A stretch of DNA of 64,000 nt, from positions 28,641,503 to 28,705,502 of the forward strand of contig CM069450.1 of the NCBI GenBank assembly GCA_035610835.1. Reading direction: 5' to 3'. This stretch comes from Ophiura sarsii (taxonomy: Eukaryota; Echinodermata; Ophiuroidea; Amphilepidida; Ophiuridae). Shown in pieces: positions 60,301 through 64,000 of the stretch. Under the pieces are notes generated by a model that saw nothing but the letters and a program-made list of their open reading frames with translations, ran no database searches and was not told the DNA's origin. Position 1 is the stretch's first letter, and every line of letters starts with the position of its first letter. A program made the translations under genes and the position numbers.

Positions 60301-61951
60301 GGTTGAGGCTTAGCCTCTTGCACTGTAATAGCCTAAACCATTCATTTAGCGCAAGAATTGGACTTTGTTGAGAGTCCAGAACCATCCCTCCTTCGTCCAA
60401 GGCCAAATGGGCGCCAAAATCAACAAACATCCCCTTTCTTATTAAACTTAACTGACGAGGAAGGCCCTCCCCTGGGGATTACAGATATATGTGAGGGAGG
60501 GACGGGTTGATTTACGAGGGCTAGGTTTCTAAGCCCGGTTGAATTTGTTAAGTTAAAAACCACATTTTGTGTCTCACCGCTCTGCTGTACGCCGACGGAA
60601 GGAAACCTCATCTGCTGAGAACGAAATACTGACGCACTTGCTGACGTCCTAACTGCTGAATTCAGCGGTCTTGCAGCGCTCGATGTACTTCTACACCCAT
60701 CTCCCGCGGTTTGGACGCAATTTTGTGAAATTGAGGAATGTTCACCGACTTCCCCATCATATTCACCACCAGGATTGTAATTTGATTTGGCCGGAGATTC
60801 CATACGACGCCTCTTCGCTGACCGCTAGATTGTCCGACACGATTTATTGACAATGTACATAGCCGCCATAACTGGATGGCGCGGTTTCTGAATATTCAAC
60901 CTGTAACTGTGGTTCAGGGACATTACGTACATTAAATGCCTCGGCCGATCCTTGAGAGTTTGCAGAAATAGTTGATGAATATTGGCGGGCATTCTGAGCG
61001 CTGGAACTGGAGCCTTGATCATGTTATAAATGTTCAAATTGGACTCACTCGCGGAATTCGTAGCTTGGCGGGCATTCCGCGCACGAGAACTTTGGCCATT
61101 TCGGATATTGTTACCTACAGAACGTGTCCCTCCGGATCAAGACGGATGAACCTGCAGATCTAAACGCCCAGCCTGAGACATAATTGTTTCACGGGATGGT
61201 AGAATTGCTGCGCTGGCTGTACGTTTATTTGCACACCGACGACCAAGTTGGCGATTTATAATGAAAACGCTGTCCAGAATTGCTGACTATATCAGCTCGC
61301 ACTAATATTTTTAATAATTGAAACCTATTTGGATGGTGCCAACATAATAACAAAGAGAGGCCGGGTGATCGTAAACCAAAATGGGCGGTTGAATACACCT
61401 CAACTCTGATTGGATGAGAAGGTTAATACTATGACGCCAATCAACCCATATATCTCACTTCCGGTTAACAATGGAGTTTTCGATCTTTATTTAAGAAGAA
61501 GTAATCCATACGCCATTATATTTCTCATAGCACCATTTTCATAGCACCAATTTCTTGTTATTGACAACAAAAAAAGGTTTTGGGATATAAGATATAATTA
61601 TGTGTTTCCGCGTACTAGTATCTATCGTTGGAAGTCAGATTGAGATTTGGAAGGGGTGGGCATAAGCTTACGTAAGCTGTCTTTACCATATTGACTGCAA
61701 AACATTTCTATATGTCAATCTACGAAAATACTGTCATTGCTGTTGTCGTTCTAATTGGCGGTCACTCTTCAGTCACCGTGTTATTAACGTTTGTGGAACT
61801 TGACATTTGTGTTGTGAAAAAACCATGCGATAAAGCATACAAACATTATATGTGTTAACTCAGGTACATCGACATACTGGAACGAATTGAAGGCGGATTT
61901 CAGATTTCATTCCAGATGAATATAGAAGATCAGTATGAGGTGAGGTTGTAA
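54376..61951 (+). CDS. Gene C: paralogue of gene A on the plus strand, secreted NTF2-like protein, four exons
   Basis: Exons are 54376-54469, 55639-55818, 56246-56402 and 61864-61951, joining to 519 nt (172 residues). All splice sites are GT/AG, with phases 1, 1 and 2. The ATG used by genes A and B is changed to CTA here (54358-54360), so I start at the next in-frame ATG, which still leaves a hydrophobic signal peptide (MLTFMLTFMLVVL) ending near SVCGQED. Exon 2 has RSWADLF, DAQGLADRYSDDAVWL and KGRD; exon 3 YEDWFKLADRQDD and ARCNMYRD; exon 4 ERIEGGFQISFQ and the shared ending EDQYEVRL. Intron 1 holds a hairpin MITE and intron 3 (5.5 kb) a dead LINE. AATAAA at 62155 could end the transcript. 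It is the only intact member of the A-type on this strand. Function beyond the fold is unknown. Confidence 0.76.
54736..55069. mobile_element. Long fold-back element (hairpin MITE), copy 2, in gene C intron 1
   Basis: Same family as 2891-3265: AGAGAGCGCCCTC, TGATCATAAATCGTACATAC, centre AAACTGTCGTGTTATCACGA, then the reverse arm to AAAGATCACATAATATACC. The left tip is missing, so the copy is slightly truncated. Confidence 0.8.
57790..59830 (-). mobile_element. Dead L1/Tx1-like LINE in gene C intron 3, antisense
   Basis: Minus-strand fragments appear in the expected order: FDKGVRQGCPLSELL (reverse-transcriptase motif, about 59775-59820), MYADDS (the catalytic YADD, about 59645), SGLRLNKTKTESMWIG (59500-59570), IGKIIVTKSLLSSQVTYVSS then DSLKVCWIKRL (59168-59353), FKHWIRNGYI (58880-58915), PSNILLEKMGI (58430-58480), and a cysteine-rich end CEKCNEKDYLEHFFFNC (about 57845-57900). 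Frameshifts and stops separate them, the N-terminal half is missing, and another repeat interrupts it at about 58000-58440. It is not active. Confidence 0.85.
58000..58440. repeat. Repeat inserted in the LINE; related to 42000-42420
   Basis: Shares AGCCCAAAT, GGAAAGTCAC, ATGGCCAGTTCTACCTGTC and CAGGCAACTGG with the 42-kb repeat. The LINE reading breaks at the ACTGG edge near 58440 and resumes before 57965. So this repeat is younger than the LINE insertion, or the match reflects a composite element. The left limit is approximate. Confidence 0.45.
60420..60803 (-). CDS. Unrecognised ORF, 127 residues
   Basis: A complete frame from ATG 60803 to TGA 60420, preceded by a basic run (KRRR) in frame and an upstream stop. 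It is rich in Ser, Asn, Gly and Pro (MESPAKSNYNPGGEYDGEVG at the start) and looks disordered. It lies in the 5.5-kb third intron of gene C, on the other strand, in a somewhat GC-richer patch (60400-61200). It could be the ORF1 or gag-like part of a decayed retroelement, or chance. I do not recognise a family. Confidence 0.25.
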   Translation of the reverse strand: MESPAKSNYNPGGEYDGEVGEHSSISQNCVQTAGDGCRSTSSAARPLNSAVRTSASASVFRSQQMRFPSVGVQQSGETQNVVFNLTNSTGLRNLALVNQPVPPSHISVIPRGGPSSSVKFNKKGDVC

Positions 61952-62154
61952 CGAAATTCCAAATTAATTCACTCCTCACAGCAGGCCCGTAACCAGGGGT
62001 TGGGGGGAGCCCGTTTTTTTGTTGTTGTACCAATGTCCCTTTTTTTGTTACTAAATGTACCTTTTTTAATGGTGCGAGTGTTAATGTTGAAAATTACCAT
62101 ATCTTAAAGACATGTTTATGTTACCATATTGTGGGCGGTGTTCAAATAAATATT

Positions 62155-62160
62155 ATATAA
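62155..62160 (+). promoter_or_regulatory. Candidate poly(A) signal of gene C
   Basis: AATAAA, 204 bp after the stop codon of gene C, just before a palindrome array begins. Confidence 0.45.
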
Positions 62161-62428
62161 GATCAGTATAAATTAAACGAAAGGTCCCACATTCTGGACA
62201 GTACTAGTATCGTTCGATACTGAAACACCCAGTATCGTCCGATACTGACACATATAACATGTTCCAGTATCGGGCGATACTGGAACACAATTATGTACCA
62301 GTATCGTGCAATACCGGGACAAATATCATTGGTGTCACGTGTACCAGTATCACCCGATACTGGACCATACAAATGTTCAAGTATCACTCTATACTGGAAC
62401 ACAATATGGTGTTCCAGTTGTGTTCAAG

Positions 62429-63288
62429 CAGCGTTCGAAATAAGAAAAATATATTGGTCATCCACCGGATAACCTAGGTTGGGATTTTGGTCATCCGCCA
62501 ATATTTTTGCTTATCCGCATTTTAACAGTGGCAAGCTCAAAAATCATATTTTTAAGCGAGTCTTCATAATATACACATACATATAATTATTGACAACTCC
62601 ACATTAACCTCTATGCTCCATAAACATGATAAACAACTTTCTCTTTATTTTACAATCTCCTCTCTTTTAACTACTATTTTTCTTCAGTCACTTATTTGTT
62701 CTAGTCGTCACGTTCTTTCAGTACGTCTCTCAATAGGACGACCAGCTGTAAGCCCTGAAATGCATCCTGATGATCCTCTTCTTCATTCGTTCATCTCCCG
62801 ACTCCATTGGATCTGTATCCAGGTCATCCTCATCTGACTCAGCATCATGTTTCACAACTGCAGGGTCGGTGTCGTCCACTTTGTCAGTGTCATCTTCATT
62901 TGCAACTTCTACTGCATCCGGATGATCCTCTTCTTCACTTTTATCTCCCGACTCCATTGGATCTGTATCAAAGTCATCCTCATCTGACGCAGCCTCAAGT
63001 TCCACAACTGCAACTGCAGGGTCGGTGTCGTCAGCTGTGTCATTGTCATCCTCATGTGCAGCTTCTATGGGTTGGTTCATTCGCGACCATGACTTGTTCT
63101 TTCAGTACGTCTCTCAATATGACGGTCAGGTCTATAGCTAGTATAGCATAGTATCCTGGTGATCCTTTTCTTCACTTTCATCTCCCATCATTTTGGTCAT
63201 CCGCCGGATGATCGGCCAAGAAAAACTGGTCATCCGCCGGTAGATTTGGTCATTTCGGATGACCGGATAGCCGCTATTTCGAACGCTG
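62429..63288. mobile_element. hAT-type non-autonomous element, 860 bp, perfect 8-bp target duplication
   Basis: TGTTCAAG lies on both sides (62421-62428 and 63289-63296). The ends CAGCGTTCGAAATA and TATTTCGAACGCTG are perfect inverted repeats. Subterminal GGTCATCCGCC motifs repeat at both ends. The centre holds about two copies of a ~150-bp unit (62767-62919 and 62920-63067) that in the minus frame encodes an acidic repeat (DTDPMESGD, EDHPDAVEV). No transposase domain. Confidence 0.9.
62730..63080 (-). other. Acidic repeat ORF inside the hAT element
   Basis: A 116-residue frame made of about two repeats of an Asp/Glu-rich block (DEDDLDTDPMESGD and DTDKVDDTDPAV). It lies wholly within the non-autonomous hAT element. 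It may be a remnant of the element's own acidic N-terminal coding region or captured host sequence. Not a host gene in this place. Confidence 0.4.
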
Positions 63289-63388
63289 TGTTCAAGTATC
63301 AACCGATACTGGAACAGTAAAATCGTACCAGTATCAGCCGATACTGCAACTAGTATTGGACGATACTTGTATACCATTATCTGGGACC

Positions 63389-63690
63389 TGGGAAGGCTAC
63401 AGAGCTATTTCGAAACAATTCCAAGTGCCAGATTCCACCATACAAAGCATAATTAGGAACAAGAAGTTCAACTCAGTAACAAATATAGTAAAAGGACGCA
63501 GTCGGAAGCCAACTGTGTCCCCTTGTTTTGCAAGACACGTATTGAGAACAACAGTAAGTCTTGGACTAAGATATTAAGGCAGACACTCCAGAAGTCATTG
63601 CACATGAGAGGTCTCAATGGAGGCCGACCGAGACAGACTCTACTCCCGAAAAGAGACAGAGAAACTCGTTTCGCATCTTAGGCAACCCCA
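63389..63690 (+). pseudogene. Tc1-like transposase fragment, N-terminal helix-turn-helix part
   Basis: The plus frame reads GYRAISKQFQVPDSTIQSII, then NIVKGRSRKPTVSP. This is the paired-like DNA-binding domain of Tc1 transposases (G.gYkaISk.l.vP.sTV..II, then GR.RK.S). It starts abruptly at the edge of the palindrome array and meets stops near 63577. The rest (to about 63690) is a decayed copy of the sequence that reads in reverse from the window end. Confidence 0.75.
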
Positions 63691-64000
63691 ACACTGAGGA
63701 CCAAAGTCTTGGATCTTTGTCCAGAAATGCTCTTGCAAATGCTAGATGAGTTTCTCTTTTTCTCTTTTCAGGAGTAGAATATTTCATGGTCGGAGTCTTT
63801 GGAGAACTCTTGTGTGCAATGTCTTCTGGAGTGTCTGCCCTAATATCTTGGTCCAAGACTTACCTAGGTTGTTCAGGAGAGCATTGGCGGTGATCTGTGG
63901 ATTGTTGTTGGCCTTTCACCATACTTTTCTTGTCAAAAAAGGGGACACCGTTGGCTTCCGACGACCGTGTCCTTTAAGGCTTTTAACTGAGTTGAACGGC
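63691..64000 (-). pseudogene. Tc1-like transposase fragment in inverted orientation, runs off the window
   Basis: The minus frame has TPEKRKRETHLAFARAFLDK and then DPRLWSSVLG, matching the region before the first catalytic Asp of Tc1 transposases (RL.FAr.hLdk...W..VlwsDE). The DE itself is lost. Moving outward to the window end, it repeats the N-terminal segment seen in the plus copy, so the two fragments are arranged head to head around about 63690. It contains stops. Confidence 0.75.

Larger units (their letters stand above)
62183..63388. repeat. Array of short palindromes, copy downstream of gene C, split by a hAT element
   Basis: Units of CCAGTATCGNNCGATACTGG type occur at 62207-62400 and resume at 63293-63375. 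The left edge GGTCCCACATTCTGGACAG and the right edge CTGGGACC are inverted relative to each other and recur at the other arrays. The hAT element at 62429-63288 sits inside a unit. Without it the array would have about nine units. Confidence 0.85.

Noticed and set aside
60018..60323. ORFs on both strands around 60.1-60.4 kb as a possible retroelement protein
   Set aside because: No reverse transcriptase, RNase H, integrase or zinc-knuckle motif could be confirmed; overlapping frames on both strands look like chance.

Overview
This window is animal (eukaryotic) nuclear DNA, not bacterial. It is AT-rich, has long introns with consensus GT/AG borders, no operons, and is dense with transposon remains (hAT, PIF/Harbinger, Tc1/mariner, piggyBac, CR1-like and L1/Tx1-like LINEs, tRNA-derived SINEs) and satellites. 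The transposon mix fits a marine invertebrate, perhaps a non-vertebrate deuterostome such as an echinoderm, hemichordate or lancelet. That placement is inference only; nothing seen fixes the species.

The real genes are a small cluster encoding short secreted proteins of the NTF2-like / SnoaL / DUF4440 fold. I assembled them exon by exon because each exon is only about 30-190 bp. Gene A lies at 5313-9750 (-), gene B at 17680-30422 (-), gene D at 35627-40934 (+, a divergent member) and gene C at 54376-61951 (+, with a second possible first exon at 49826). A lone exon-3 relic of another member lies at 11817-11873 (-). A, B and C share four exons with identical intron phases (1,1,2). D has one extra phase-1 intron.

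Two kinds of duplication shape the locus. (1) A direct segmental duplication: about 3.6-8.3 kb matches about 14.7-21.8 kb and carries genes A and B. (2) A large inverted duplication: about 21.85-32.18 kb on the left matches about 47.45-52.69 kb on the right, with gene D in the roughly 15-kb spacer. It copied gene B's first exon to a position upstream of gene C. At three points one arm carries a transposon and the other has the exact empty target site, so those insertions came after the duplication.

Layout: 0-3.6 kb, terminal-inverted-repeat elements; 3.6-9.9 kb, gene A; 10-16.5 kb, hAT element, exon relic, SINE, 204-bp satellite; 17-30.5 kb, gene B with a 9-kb first intron full of repeats; 30.5-33.6 kb, tandem-repeat block and a 745-bp tandem duplication; 35.6-41.1 kb, gene D; 41-47.4 kb, no supported gene; 47.4-52.7 kb, right arm; 54.2-62.2 kb, gene C with a dead LINE in its third intron; 62.2-64 kb, palindrome array split by a hAT element, then two inverted Tc1 fragments.

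The most unusual structure is a dispersed family of arrays built from a short palindrome (CCAGTATCG-NN-CGATACTGG) at three places in or beside paralogues of this gene family. All similarity and family statements are from reading the sequence; no alignment or database search was run.
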